64,000 nucleotides of DNA from Larimichthys crocea (GCF_000972845.2 NC_040022.1:17699865-17763864); one strand, 5' to 3'; positions 13,092 to 26,123 are shown, numbered from the stretch's first letter. Program-made: numbers and translations. Notes: a model not told the origin generated them from the letters alone.

Positions 13092-13097
13092 TTTTAT
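13056..13097. repeat. (TTTA)n tetranucleotide microsatellite
   Basis: About ten TTTA/ATTT units in a row, in an AT-rich neighbourhood. Confidence 0.93.
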
Positions 13098-15322
13098 TTA
13101 CCTTTGCACACACTAAAATAACTAGAACAGAGCAAGCAACCAACAAACTAAGAAAATATAAAAAGTTGTGATGTAATCATATTATAATATAATACAAATA
13201 TAATTATTTAATTGTATTTATATTATTTTCTTAAGTTGGAAGTCCATTGAAAGCTATTATCTTTTTTGCAAGAAGTCATGCATGACTTTGCTCAACACCA
13301 GCCTGAGCAGGTCAAATCAGCCACAATGACTGTGTGGGTATGCAGAGCCTCTAATCATATATCATATCATATAACTTTATCATTTGTTTTGAGTGTAAAA
13401 TCAAAGTAATTGGTAACTGTAGCTGTTAATGTAGAACAGTACAATATTTCTTTGCCTGGAGATTGAAAGTGTGTCTGTGTGTGATACCATTTTATCACAC
13501 TGAACCACTTCAATCCACTCACTACTTCTTACTCAAAACAAGCAAAAGACAAGATAGAGGTTTGTTTAAAGCTTGTTAAGCGGTATACAGACTAAACTGA
13601 ATTTAAGAAACCACTTAAACAGAATGTGAATGAGGGAAAGTGTTTCCTACTCGTTCGTATTTAACCATGTTGCCTTACATGGAATGAGTTATAAGAGGAA
13701 AGACTGACTCATTTGATTTAACATATTCATGCTTCTCTTCTGTGATAAGTGAAGATAAGATAAGAGAAGTGTACACTTTCTTTATGAATCAACCACACAT
13801 GAATTACATTCAGTGACCTTAGAATACATATTAAAGAGTGACACATCATTAGCTGCTGGACTGGGAGGATGTTCTGAACCCTATAAAGTGCTCTGGAGAC
13901 ATTAGTTAGTCAGCATCATGTATGCGGGTGGCCATTAGGTGAAAGGTTGGGTGGATGTGCCCTTTACTTTGACAACCTTTAAGTAATGACTGTGTTCCTG
14001 TCTGTAGCTCTATAGTGAACCATGCCTGGTAAAAGAGGAGGAAAGGAATAGGAAAGGCTAAAGACAATGTTATTATTATGCAAATTTTGCTCTCATATTT
14101 CAGCACCTTTGCTCTGTTTTTTTGTATTCGGGAACAAGATTAAACCTTCATTAGCTGAAGCCAGATGTGTCAGCAGAGTAATTTAATACACAATGTAGGA
14201 ATCAGCTCTTGTGTAGCCTGACAATTATGTCAAGAACAACAACACATGGTAGAAAAAACTTACTTTGCTTTCTGAAGTCATATCATCACATTCATGATCA
14301 CTGTGTTATTGTAGGTTCACTTAATGATTAATGTTCAGGTGAAAATTGCAAACAGTGTCCACCTGTGTCATCACAATATATAAAAATACAATGGCCACAC
14401 ACACTCAAATGAATGCAAATGTATTCTAATGCATATTACTGCTGAGGTACCTTGGCTGCATTAGCTCAAAATTTATTTAACAAAACACTGTGCACTTATT
14501 ACATAAACCTTTTAAATATCCTCTCCTGTGCAGCACATTACATGTATCTTTCCATTTTCACATCATGCTGGGAAATCAATGTTGCTGCTGTTCATTTTTT
14601 GTTTATCTGGAATACAGAGTATTAAAAGTTGTTGTGGTTTTCGACAAAGCCGTGTCATGTGCTGTGCTCGTACTTACCACACAGGCCAGAGTATCTGCAG
14701 TAACATCAGAGGCTACTGTTTACTATAAATGTACCTTCTGTTCAGATCATACAAGCAGAGTCAACTTAAAGCCCTCATGTTAGAATGCACAGCCCGCAGG
14801 GGAACAAACCACCTCAGATTATAACTAACCAAGTGAACTTATAGCGAGGTTGTGCCTGACGCAAAAATGTGTTGCTTTTCATAACAGTGAGTGTTCTTTC
14901 CTCATGAATAATCTCCAATGTGGAAACTTTTTAATACTTCAAAAATGTCCTCCCCTCATTCTGCAGAGCCTATTTCAAATCCACCGGAAATTTTATAATC
15001 AATTTTAAAGGTCTGCCTTAGAGGAACACTGATGAACATTTGAACATTGAACATTTTGCCTGCAGAAAGATGATAATAACATTTTAGTGGATATAATCAC
15101 AATCAAAAGCTCTTTATTTAAGCTGGAGCCAACACATGTCATTTTTATGTTAAAATGGAAGTGCATGGTCTGCATCTATGTAAGGCTGTTTCAGCCACTG
15201 TTATTCCATAAAGAACTGTATGCATAAAAAGGGTAAAACAATAAAATATTGAGTGGCGTAACATGTAAGAGGATTATTTTAATTCACGACATTTAAAGAC
15301 ATTTAATGATCCCAGAAAATGT
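13098..15322. other. Intergenic; no gene seen
   Basis: AT-rich DNA. Short frames near 13.9-14.1 and 14.5-14.8 kb show no domains or splice context. Nothing else recognised. Confidence 0.5.
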
Positions 15323-15661
15323 ATTTAAAGTTACAGTATATAAGATTCAACAGGTTCTTTTTACAAAATATGGGGAACAATTTGATTACAATATGCATAA
15401 CTATGTTTTCGTTATTGTATAATCACCTGAATATAAGAGTCGTTATGTTTTTGTTACTTTAGAATGAGCCTTTTACATCTACATGTCCTTTTGTCAAGTT
15501 TTTAGTCCTGAACGGACAAACCAAACACTGGCTGTTGATCGGGCAGTTTGTATTTTTCATGCATTTCACAGCCAGTTTCTCCTTCATGCTCTGAAGGGGA
15601 GGGGGCAAGGAGAGGGTACACCAATGCATGCAACTAAATCCTCCACACTGGTCCTTTAAAG
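15323..15661. mobile_element. Palindromic MITE (taaaggtccagtgtgtaggat family), full-length but decayed
   Basis: It starts TAAAGTTACAGTATATAAGA and ends CACACTGGTCCTTTAAAG, which are diverged inverted termini of the same family as 28412-28645. The interior has the family's ATAATCACCTGAATATAAGA and GGACAAACCAAACACTGGC blocks, also present at 20586-20881. No coding capacity; it depended on transposase supplied elsewhere. Confidence 0.7.
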
Positions 15662-15781
15662 CTAGATTACTCTATATGTCTTGTATTACCTCTGAATCAA
15701 ATGACATGTGAAGGGGGTTGTAGACAGACAGGGTTAGTAATTGGCTCATATTGCTCCATCTCTGCTTAGAGTGTGTAAGTA

Positions 15782-16051
15782 CAAGGAGCAGTGTATAGGA
15801 TTTGGTGTAGTTACTGATTGCAATCCTGTGTTCTCACCCTTTCCTACCTAACATGAAGGAGTCATGCTAGGATAATCCATTTGTGGATATTAAATGTTCA
15901 TTCTAAGGTAGCAAAACATAATGATTCTTAATTTCAGATTATTATTACTTTACATATTATTATACATTCATTAAAGTTTTGCATATTATATTCCATGTCT
16001 TTTATATTCTGTAAATAGAGCACCCTAAATCTCACACAGTGAACCTTTAAA
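15782..16051. mobile_element. Second copy of the same palindromic MITE family
   Basis: It begins AAGGAGCAGTGTATAGGATT (diverged terminus) and ends TCTCACACAGTGAACCTTTA. The second half, with AGCAAAACATAATGATTC and TATATTCCATGTC, matches the uqcrh-intron copy near 27230-27371. It lies 120 bp from the previous copy. Confidence 0.6.
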
Positions 16052-17760
16052 GTTGGACATATTTTCATGGTGTATTTGAATATTTATGTTATATTTATAT
16101 ATTGATTTATAGTGCAAAGTAGGAAAATATGCAAAGCATCACAGTTTTGAGGGACTGCAGCGGTATACATGAGAGCATTTTTCTGCAGCAGCTACTAAAA
16201 GTGCGTAATCGGCTCAGTCTAATGAGCAAATGATTCAAGATGCCAAAACTGTGGAATATTAATGGCTGCTGAACTTGTTATTTGTTACTTGTTATTGCCT
16301 ACATGTCACCCACTGAAATTCTTAGAAATATGAAGGCGGTGACGGTATTTTAAAACCTATTAAAGGATGGGGTAGGTCGTGATCATGTTTTGCTGTATGA
16401 ATCATCCTTCCTCATTACTTGTTTTTCCTCATCACCTTTTGGTTTCAGCGACATGAACTATTTCCTGGCTGATTTTATATGAGACTCACACTCATCAAAC
16501 ACGTTCACCCGGCCTGTCACAGTTCACTGCTACTCAGATGAAAGATCAGGGTGTTAGTCATATTAAAAATGTATTAGGTTTAGTCGACCTTGTCTAATGA
16601 CAGCTGCTCGACTCTGGACCAATGTTCTCTCAACTCATCAGGTTCTGGGAGGCTTCACACCGTCTACAGAAGTAGTACCACAATATGAAAATGACAAAGA
16701 TGGTTTGTTGCTATGTGGGAAGTATATGTGTGTATAATAAAGTGATGATGAGTCATCACAGGGTTCTGAAATTAAGCAGTTCAATATAAAGAGCCCACCG
16801 GTTAACATTTCACTCTTTGTTTTCCTCAATTCATTAATATTCATGATCGCAACTGAATGGAGAAGTCAGAGCTGTGGATATTATAATATAATATAATAAA
16901 TAGGTATTTTTACAATTTAACACCTGCAGTTGCAGGGTGTAATCCCATGCTTGTGAATATGGACACAGTACACATCAAGCAAGTGCAACAATACAAGACA
17001 TAGCAGCCAAATAATATTACTAGTATGTTACTAGTTCAACAAGAAGAAGCCCAGCTCGGCGTCCGTCTTTCAGCCTTCTATTTCACAAAGCTCTTGCTAA
17101 CAAAAAAAGTCAGTCCCAGATTTGCTCTTTCCCCCTCTGTCGTTACCAGCTCCGGTTCTAGCACGACACTGGTTCTGCTCCTGGTCTGTATTTGCTCACT
17201 CCCCAGTGTTGAAAACCTCTTCTTCCTGGTGGACCAAAATATTTGTAGTACAAACACACAAACACTCCCTCCGGTGCTCTGAGCTCACAGGCAGCACAGC
17301 TAACAAACACAGGTAACTCTGTAAATCACAGAGAGTTTCCAAAGAGGACACCAGAGGGGAAAATTAAATATGATCCAGTTTCATCAAAATCAGTCAAATA
17401 GTTGGTGGTGTGTGATTTAATGCCATACAGCGTTACAAATGTCTTATGGGTGATCATACTAGGAGCACAAAGTTACATAGTGCAAGAACTCCATTTACCT
17501 GATTACACATCAATGTGTGTTATTTTATGGTAGAAAAGTTACACAATGTTGAATTAAAAAGAAAAATATTCCAGTTGTGTCCTTGTATATCACTCTTCTT
17601 TTCTTTAATCTCCTTTCAACATGTGCAGAAGTAGATCATAAAATTACAGTGCCGAGTCTGGGTGAAAATAAGCGAATATATAAGTGTAAAGTATTATAAA
17701 ATACTTTTTAATAATAACGCCGTTATTTTGAAGTTTCCGGGTAGACATGTGTCTTTCACA
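16052..17760. other. Intergenic upstream of pif1; no gene seen
   Basis: No gene recognised. 17025-17460 is less AT-rich and may be an old repeat interior (it overlaps two short frames on the plus strand), but I cannot name it. Confidence 0.45.
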
Positions 17761-17991
17761 CATTTATGACGTCACCTGTCATAATCGCAGCGATTGGTCG
17801 GTGTAGTCACAGACACCTCCTCTCTCGTCTTTCATTGGTTGCTGTGTTAAATCCCCACTTTCTGATTGGCCAGAAGCGGCGCTCAGCTATTGGTTGGTTT
17901 CCCGCACTGATAATTTGAAAATCGGTGTTCGCGTTCACGCAGCTGAGAGACAAAGATCAGGACACACCGACGTATACAGAGAAAAACAAAG
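17761..17991 (+). promoter_or_regulatory. pif1 promoter with NF-Y boxes, CRE, E2F-like and CHR-like sites, and non-coding exon 1
   Basis: Directly visible: a full CRE TGACGTCA at 17767-17774; four CCAAT boxes read as ATTGG at 17793, 17834, 17865 and 17889; TTTCCCGC (E2F-like) at 17898-17905; and TTTGAA (CHR consensus) at 17914-17919. A GT donor at 17992 (AAAG/GTAAGA) probably ends a non-coding first exon that splices to the acceptor at 18173/18174, just before the ATG. Multiple CCAAT boxes plus a CHR is the known layout of G2/M genes bound by NF-Y and DREAM/MMB. No TATA box is seen. Confidence 0.6.
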
Positions 17992-18185
17992 GTAAGAGCT
18001 GAACTTAAACTACATTTAAAGTTTTGTTTGTTAAGTTTAAAAGTTATAACTATAGCGATATCACGATGTTTGAGCACAGCTGTGGTTAAAACACAGCTTT
18101 GTTGACTGTTCCGTGTAGCTGTAGACACATTTTATATGAAACTATCTGTCTCATTATTAAAAGTATTTGGCAGAAAGTTGCTGTG

Positions 18186-21100
18186 ATGTTTGCCGGGGAG
18201 GACGCTGCTCAGCTGCAGTGCTGTGTGGCGGTGGAGCAGCTGAACGCCTCCGGTCAGGCCACCCGGAGGCAGGTCATCCGTAAAGCCTCCGTTATCCTGG
18301 GCAGGAACGAGTTCCAGGAAATCATCCTCCGAGTCCACGACGGAAAAGTCCCGCAAAGTTACCGAATGAAAGAGTTCAAACTCTTTACCAAGTTCGCCAG
18401 AGAGGGGAAGTGCACCGTCAAACTGCTCCCTGAAAACATCCAGGTGCTCATCTCCAACTGTCCCCCCGACCGGCTGAACCTCTTCCTCAAAACACTGAGC
18501 ATCAAACACCTGGCCTGGCAGAGCAGCAAGCCTCTGAGCGACCGAGAGAAGCTCAAGGCCGGTCTGCCCCGCAGCTTCGAGGCCATCAGCCCCCTGCAGC
18601 AGAAAGATATCCAGAAGGTGAACGAGATGAGGAGTAAAGTGGCTCCCAAAGGACTGAGTGACCGCACCAATAAGATGACTGTGGCAGGAACAGGACAGCA
18701 GGTCAAAAGGTCAAGGAGCGACACCAACTTCAGCCCAGTGAGTTAAACACACAGAAAATAATTATTTTTCCCATCACTGTGTTAATCTATAGCAGAATGC
18801 TGATCACTGATCATTTCAGGTGAAGGCCAACCCAAGTAAGAAGCCCATCCTGTCTCTGCCAACACGGAAGCTGAATAAAGAGCAGGCAGCTGTGCTCAGT
18901 GCTGTGCTGAGCGGCAAGAACGTCTTCTTTACTGGAAGTGCAGGTAAGTGACAATCATTTAAAATAAGACAGACTTTAATGATCCAACACTGGGGAAATG
19001 CACTTGTCACTGCAGCTCGTACACGCAAGATGGATAAGAAATTACTCCTAAATAAGAAATATATAGAAAAAGACTTGAAGTCATGCTGGTGTTAAAGAGT
19101 CTGACAGCTGTTGGAATGAAGGACCTGTGGTAGAGCTCCTTCTTACATGGTGGGAGTATCAGTCTGTTGCTGAAGGAGCTGTTTAAGGCCTCCACAGTCT
19201 CATGCAGGAGGTGAGAGGAGTTGTTCATGATGGATGTCAGCTTTCTCTCCCTGCCTTCCTCTATGGAGTCTAGGGGACAGTCCAGGACAGAGCTGGACCT
19301 CGATATGATACGTATTACATAACTGTCCATGTCTTTTTTTCAAATTAACATTTCAAGAGAATCTGTAAATCTCCACATTTGTGTTTTTTTTTGTTTGTTT
19401 GTTTGTTTTGTTTTTTTTGTCCCCCCTCCTAATGATAAACAACTTGTGTGAAATTGTCACATTTGAATGTGTTTTTCAGGTACCGGAAAGTCCTTCTTGC
19501 TGAAGAGAATCATGGGGTCTCTTCCCCCAAAGAGCACCTTTGCCACAGCCAGCACAGGAGTGGCTGCATGTCACATCGGAGGAACAACATTACACAACTT
19601 TGCCGGTTAGTCGCGTCTCTGAGAAGACACAAATAGTTTTTACATTAGACTGACAGAAGTGTCTTCCTGGAAATGGCTCATAATTTGTGTTTAGAGATGC
19701 TCGGCGGTTTTGTTTTCCCAGCATCAACAACTCTCACTGTTATTCAAATAATTAGTCTGTTTTCTGTTTCACCAAGAGCCTATCCGAAAATTAGACTGTG
19801 CTGTTTGTTGTAGTAAAGGGAAAAAAAAAAAGCACAAGGAAGAATCACTAACCGTATTAAGAAGCCCAAAACTCAGATACTCTACTTACAAAGATACAAC
19901 AGAAAGAAAAGCAGCAATTTTTCTTTGAAAAATTATTAAATGTTGGTCAAATATTAAAGTATCAACTAAATGTTTCAGTACAAGTCTTTGTATCTAAGTA
20001 GAGCTGCAGCCTTTTGACTCTTTCAGTGTCTGTGTGGTGGCATATTTTAGAATATTAATCAAGGAGGTGGTATCTGATGTTTTCCAAGTTTAATTAAATC
20101 TCAATATACAGTATAGGGTCTGAATAGTTTTTCCATGGATGTTATTAATTTGCATCCACCCTGACCATCTGTCTGTACCTTCGCTCTTTCTAGGAATTGG
20201 CTCCGGCTCTGCTCCACTGGAACAGTGTATTGAGCTGGCTCAGAGGCCCGGAGTGCTGCAGCACTGGACTAGCTGTCGACACCTCATCATCGACGAGGTC
20301 TCCATGGTGGAGGCCCAGTTCTTTGACAAGCTCGAGTCGCTGGCCAGGTGAGAGAGCTGAATGTTGATTGATGCAATTATTGTTAGTAGTACTGAAACAC
20401 ACCATGAACTGATTAATGGTGTGTTTCAATACACCTTAGAGGGTACTGAGCACTCAGATCTCATTTCCCACAGAGTGCTCCTCAGACAGTGTTTGAGCAC
20501 AGTTACACTTCCAGCAACAGGGATCATTTCCAGTTTTGTGTCACGTTATGTTTCCAGTTAGACAAGTTCATTTCCTGTATTTTCCTTGTTGAGTATAATC
20601 ACCTGGAAAATAAAAATAATTGTTTTTGTTATCTCTTGTAGAATGAGCCTCTTTATGTCTACAGATGTTGCAGGTCCTCTTCCTGAGCCCACCATGTAGA
20701 ACCGCCACGTTTCTACATAAACAGACAAACTAAACACTGGCTTTAGACAGCCTTTTGTATTTTATGTTTTGCAGCCACTCTAGTATTTCCTTCATGCTAG
20801 GAAAGAAAGCATGATACAAGGTGCTTGGATTCAGCAACTATAGTGCTAGAAGCCACTAAATCCTACACACTTGGTCCTTGGAACTTGTAGTCATACCCCT
20901 CCTCTCCTGACCACTAAGACTGCATGACCTTTTTGAATAGTTAAAACACATTCACATAAGCCACAGTTTAAACTTTCAACCTTTTCATGTGTACTTTGAT
21001 TTTTAGGAATCACAAATATAATGATATTTTATATTTATTAGAAGAATAGATTTATAATCCCTATATTCATCTTCAGTGACTTACATGTTCTCGCTGCACT

Positions 21101-24100
21101 CCTGCAGGTCGGTGAGGAGGTCCACTGAGCCGTTCGGAGGCATCCAGCTGATCGTGTGTGGCGACTTCCTCCAGCTGCCTCCTGTCTCTAAGGGAAAGGA
21201 AAAGGCCAGCTTCTGCTTCCAGGTCAGACCTCCGTGGATCCTAGAACTTATGTCATTGATTTCCTGAAGAGCATCAATGGGTGTTACTAAAGACCCTTTC
21301 CCTCTATGAACCTTCAGGCCAGGAGTTGGCGTAAAGTCATCCAGCTCAACATGGAGCTCACAGAAGTGCGGAGGCAAACTGACCAGTCCTTCATCTCCCT
21401 CCTACAGGCAGTGAGGGTGGGCAGGTAAAATAATAAGCACTGTCCATTATACAAGCAATTGTTATGCTATGCTGCAAAAATACTTATTCTAAAGGGCAAG
21501 TTCAATCATGTTCTGTCTTAACACCGTTCAGGGTGACGGAGGAAGTCACCGCTAAGCTGATGGAAAGTGCCTACCACCAGATCGAGAGGGATGGCATACT
21601 AGCAACCAGGCTGTGCACACACAAGGACGACGTGGAGCTCACAAACGAGAACAAACTCCAGCAGCTTCCAGGTGTGAACTCTTCCATTGGATTATTGAGT
21701 TTTTTTCCAGCTCGAAACAGGTGTTGCTTTGTTTTTTCGAGTGAAAATTGGCAAAACTGTCATCAACGAGTCATGTTTGACGATCTTCCTGAAACCATTT
21801 TTCCTTTCTTAGAAGTATCATCAGCCTCAGCTGGACACATCTTGTGTTCGGTTGTTTCCTGTTCTGCTTTGTTTTCAATTTGTAAGCTGTAACTGCATCT
21901 GGAAACTGAGCAGTGTGTTTCATCTGCTGGTGCAGCAGGTTAAAGTTTCTTTTAGGCTGTTTTTGGGCAGTTGTGGCTGAAAAAACGTCTATCATGAATT
22001 TGTTGTGTGTTCTTCACATGACTCTGCCTGTCCCCATCATTATTATCATCATTATTATGACCCTGTTTAATTAATTACTTCCTGTCTCTCAGGGTCAGTG
22101 CGTGTCTTTGAGGCAGTGGACAGTGACCCAGCCCTGGTGAAGAACATAGACGCTCACAGCCCCGTCAGCAGGCTGATCCAACTCAAAGTGGGAGCTCAGG
22201 TAAGTCTGTGTCTGTGTGTGTGCAGAGTCTCAGTCTGAGTACCTACTGCAATATTTTATATAACCTCGCACATGTTGAGAATACAGCACTCAGTCTGAGT
22301 GAAGACATTCTTGTTCTTTCTAAGGTCATGCTGACAAAGAACCTGGATGTCGCTCGAGGTCTGGTGAATGGAGCACGAGGGGTTGTTGTGGCTTTTGAGC
22401 CTGGAAAACACGGTTAGTATTTATTTATTTATCTTGAAACATGATGGAGACTATTTGCTCTGAAAAATGAGAAATACTTATTCGCTCTCTTGCTCAGTTA
22501 GAAAATGGATCGCTTATGTCTGTACAATAAATATGAAGCTGAAGATACTCTGCTGAGCCAATGGTGACGACTAGAAACATCTGGGGAAAAGGATAGCCTG
22601 GCTTTGTTAAAATTAAAGATTTATCTTGTCTTTATAGTAAGCCAACCATCTCCTGACTCAAGCTCTATAGTTATGTACAGACATACTCTTAGGAGGATAT
22701 TTGATTGAAGATTTAATCTTTTTTTTTTTTTTTGTACAATCTCCGGGTCAGACAGAAACAAAATTTGGAAATCCTTTAATGAGAGTGCCTTAAATTATGA
22801 CTTTCAGCAACTTTTGTCCATCAATCCTGACTCATTCTATTTCCTCAGGACTCCCACGTGTGCGTTTCCTGTGCGGCGTTACAGAGGTGCTGAAGCCCGA
22901 GCGCTGGGTGTTCAAGTCAGGCGGTGGGATCCACTTGAGTCGACAGCAACTGCCACTCAAACTGGCCTGGGCCATATCTATTCACAAGAGCCAGGTGAGT
23001 ACAAGTTCAATCACAGCCATGCGGTGGGCTGCATACAGCTCGCTCAAAAATTCATAATGATGACATAACTATCTGTCTGAAAACGTCACTCAGTGTCACC
23101 GTTTTTGTGTGGATTTCCTTGAATGAATGACTCACCTGATGAATAGTTGGTTTCATTTAATTGTACTGCATTTAGAGTCTCATCTAGACGGATGAATATG
23201 GCTGACTGTATGTCTGAGAGGGCCTTGGCAAGCCAAAGTTTTCTCTTCAGTGACAGAGCATCCACTGGATGGATTGGCACAATAATGAATCTTCATAACC
23301 TTTGTGAATCCCTGTCTACTCCAGCAGGAGGTTAACCGCTGTAGTTTGTGTTTTAATGTTAACTAGAAAATGTTGCATGCTAATGCCACGTTCCTGTCAT
23401 ATAGGGTGGATGGTAAAGATGGTAGAGATTCCTATGTTAATGACTGGCAAGCGTTATTGGAGATTTGGAAAAGCCATCTATCGGTCGGATTCTATTATCA
23501 TTTCCTGCTAGTATGAAATTTGTGATATAGTATTACTATTTTGTATACTAACTGCCAAAACGTGTGTCATATAATATATAGAGTTGGTATGTAGTCTGAA
23601 TTCTGGACACACTTTTAGTTTTAGTCCTCTGTTCAGTATGCACGCTGCATTACCACCACATTAACCCCACTACTATTCGCAATTCTCCTTTTCATTGTGA
23701 TGGATGGATGTTATGCTGCACTATTGAACAGAGAGTATGTTAATCTCATTCACAGGCTCCTGCATGTGTGTTTTTAAACTCAATCACTATTGGTTATTAA
23801 GAAAAACTGATTAACTACCCGTCTTAGAAGCATTTGTGCATGAATTTATGCTGTCTTTGTCTTAGAAACCTTGGCTCAGTTTGCCCCCCAGTGGAATAAA
23901 ACGAGAAGCCAGTGTTCATTTGATGAAATGGCAACGTTCGAGACCAGTGTCTCGTCGTTTGGTTTGAAAAATGTTCTGGGGTCGTGCTGATAGCTTACGA
24001 GGGTTTAAGGCGCTGACCATGTAATTGAAACCGCTATGATTCATCCTGGCCATTGCCAAGCCCCCGCTTCTCTCCTCTGTCCCTGTCATCCGTCAGTGTG

Positions 24101-25172
24101 CTATCTAACAAAGGTCATCACCAATCAGTCAACTTTCCCACCAACAGTTCCCTCTCTGCTCCCACACCGTATTTTATATCCTGACCTCTGAAATTGGTTA
24201 GAGAGGAAAAAGGGGTCCCTTGAGATAATTGAGTTCATTGGTCAGAACCAATGTGTCATCAATGTTTGATCTACAGCAGAGGAGCTAAAGCGCAGGGAGA
24301 TATATTAAAAAAGAAAAAAAAAGGTAATCCCACACATTGATTCCTCCAGAGGAACTGAGCAGATGTAAAAGAATTATACCTGAGAATAACAGGGTGGGGG
24401 TGGAGATATCGTCCATGTGGCTTTGATTCTTGAAATGACTGGCCTGTTGGAAATTCTGTCACTGATCTTTCTCTCTGCAAGAAAATGACCCTGCTGAAAC
24501 AGGTCAGGTAGGTGATTTGTGGGTGATTTTTCTATGTGTTTTTACTGATAACTCACACATGCAATTAGCCTAATCAGCCATTTGTACTAATTCTGTGCAT
24601 ACATTTGCATTTTTGGGCACCTTTTTTGTCAAACTCTAGAGAATCCAGTGGTGCAGACTGCTTTATTTTGAACCACAAAATGCCAATTAATTTTGGGTTG
24701 CAAAATTGCTTTTGCATGTCAGCGCATCAATCATTCTGTCTTGTAGTCGTGTCAGCCTTTATTCACTTTTACTGTTTTGTTGTTTTAGGGAATGACACTA
24801 GACTGTGTGGAGATCTCTCTGGCACGTGTGTTTGAGAGCGGCCAGGCATACGTGGCTTTGTCCCGGGCTCGGAGCCTGGAGGGTCTGAGGGTCATGGACT
24901 TTGACCCGCGTGTGGTCAGGGCAGATCCAGATGTTCTCGTCTTCTACAAGAGACTGAGGAAAGAGAGGCTTCTCATGCAGGTAAGTGCATGTGATGATCT
25001 GCAGACATTGTTATCTCTGTGCTGTGGAAGATCCTTTTTTAAAATATATATTTTTTTTTATTGAGTAAACATTTCAATATAATCAGCATTGGGGAAATTA
25101 ACTTCCTGTCTCCATTGATCTCTGCAGGCCTCCATGGATGATTTTGTTGGCAACAAAGAAAACTCTTGGTGA
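18186..25172 (+). CDS. pif1: ATP-dependent DNA helicase PIF1
   Basis: A 5'-to-3' superfamily 1B helicase that unwinds G-quadruplexes, removes telomerase and supports nuclear and mitochondrial DNA replication. Coding exons: 18186-18737, 18820-18943, 19480-19605, 20194-20347, 21108-21222, 21318-21424, 21532-21671, 22093-22199, 22325-22412, 22849-22994, 24789-24980 and 25128-25172. All junctions are GT-AG and in frame, giving 631 aa (human about 641). The N-terminal PINT-like region spans roughly residues 1-180. Helicase motifs: Walker A GSAGTGKS 223-230 (K229), split by an intron; Walker B with D301/E302; motif [12 protein letters not shown] 337-345; SIHKSQGMT around 548-556, split by the 1.8-kb intron; and motif VI YVALSRA 574-580 with the arginine finger R579. 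The ATG at 18186 was chosen because it lies just after a good acceptor; an in-frame ATG at 18099 falls in the likely 5' intron. All catalytic motifs appear intact. Confidence 0.95.
18962..19325 (-). mobile_element. LINE reverse-transcriptase C-terminal remnant in pif1 intron
   Basis: The minus-strand frame 19330-19007 (107 aa) has the C-terminal signature I recognise from teleost CR1/L2/Rex-type LINEs: a [23 protein letters not shown] stretch followed by [19 protein letters not shown]. The flank has the TTTAATGATCC-type tail. It is a 5'-truncated fragment lacking the polymerase core, in antisense orientation inside the intron that splits Walker A. Confidence 0.75.
20586..20881. mobile_element. 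Truncated palindromic MITE in pif1 intron
   Basis: Shares ATAATCACCTGGAAAATAA, AGAATGAGCCT and ACAAACTAAACACTGGCTTT with the 15.3-kb copy and ends ACTAAATCCTACACACTTGG TCC. The left terminus is missing. Non-coding; lies between the coding exons that end at 20347 and begin at 21108. Confidence 0.65.
22995..24788. other. Large pif1 intron, partly repeat-like
   Basis: A 1.8-kb intron with a GTGAGT donor and TTTTAG acceptor. The 23.48-23.76 kb part, with GTATGTAGTCTGAATTCTGG, resembles a decayed teleost DNA-transposon family I have seen elsewhere but cannot name. No antisense gene or structured RNA recognised. Confidence 0.4.
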
Positions 25173-25382
25173 GACGGTGAATTCATCTGCAGCTTCTGAG
25201 ACATTATGCACTGTGTGCATGAGTTATGTGCGTTACAGTCTGTTTTATTTCCTTTAGGATATTGCCTATTTTATCTGGCAGTAGTCACACTGCCACCTTC
25301 TGATCAGTACTGTAATTTCTTTTCTTTCTTTTTTTTAAGAGTTTATTTTTTACTGCCTGATTTTTAATTTATCATGTATTTA

Positions 25383-25388
25383 AATAAA
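25383..25388 (+). terminator. pif1 polyadenylation signal AATAAA
   Basis: Canonical AATAAA about 210 nt after the pif1 stop codon, followed by a GT-rich stretch. Expected to define the 3' end of the transcript. Confidence 0.7.
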
Positions 25389-25547
25389 GTTTTAGTGAAC
25401 TCACATCTCTGCAAGTTGTCACTGAGTTTCAATCGTCCTGCAATTGCTAAGCACACAGTAAATTAACTTCAATCCTGAATTAATTAAAATTTAAGTCTGT
25501 AGATGCCCATCTTCACTTTCTCCCCAATTCATTTAGTAAAATCAAGG

Positions 25548-25795
25548 GGCAGCACGGTGGTACACTGTTGCCTCACAGCAAGAAGGTTTTCTGAAACCTT
25601 TCGGCTGGGGCCGTGTCTGCGTAGGTTCTGAGTACTCCAGTTTCCTCCCACAGTCCAAAGACATGCACTTAATAGGTTATTTGGTCGTAGTCTCTGTGCC
25701 CTGTGATAAGCTGACGACTTGTCGCTGAAGCTGGTATAGGCTCCAGACGCCCCGTGACCCTGATGAGAAGCGGTTACAGATAATGGGTGGATGGA
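25548..25795 (+). mobile_element. tRNA-derived SINE-like repeat
   Basis: It starts GGGGCAGCACGGTGGTACAC and runs through CTCACAGCAAGAAGGTTT, CTCCCACAGTCCAAAGACAT and GCGGTTACAGATAATGGGTG GATGG. This is a very common teleost short interspersed repeat whose head derives from a tRNA. The internal promoter here is degenerate, so the copy is old. It sits between the convergent 3' ends of pif1 and uqcrh. Confidence 0.7.
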
Positions 25796-26117
25796 AGTTG
25801 TATAAAAGTCAACTACAAGGCATCATTGTCTGAAATAGGTTTACAGGGCCAACATGTTCTGATTTCATATTATCACCTCCCCGTAATCATTGTACAGTGA
25901 CAGTTCTGAAACAGGGATGCTGCATTTACTATAACCTAATTTGCACTAAGATTTATGAACAATGATGTGGATTTTGAGAGCTCTTGTATCAATTCTACAA
26001 TTCGTACTATTGTACACCCAACTGCATCTGTAATATCCAAAGCTGACACATCATAATTTAAGTCATCAGGCAATCACAAAAAAATCAAATACAGCAAACT
26101 GGAAAGCAAAGAAAATC

Positions 26118-26123
26118 TTTATT
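26118..26123 (-). terminator. uqcrh polyadenylation signal
   Basis: TTTATT on the plus strand (AATAAA on the minus strand) about 360 nt downstream of the uqcrh stop. It is the nearest canonical candidate I found. Confidence 0.45.
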
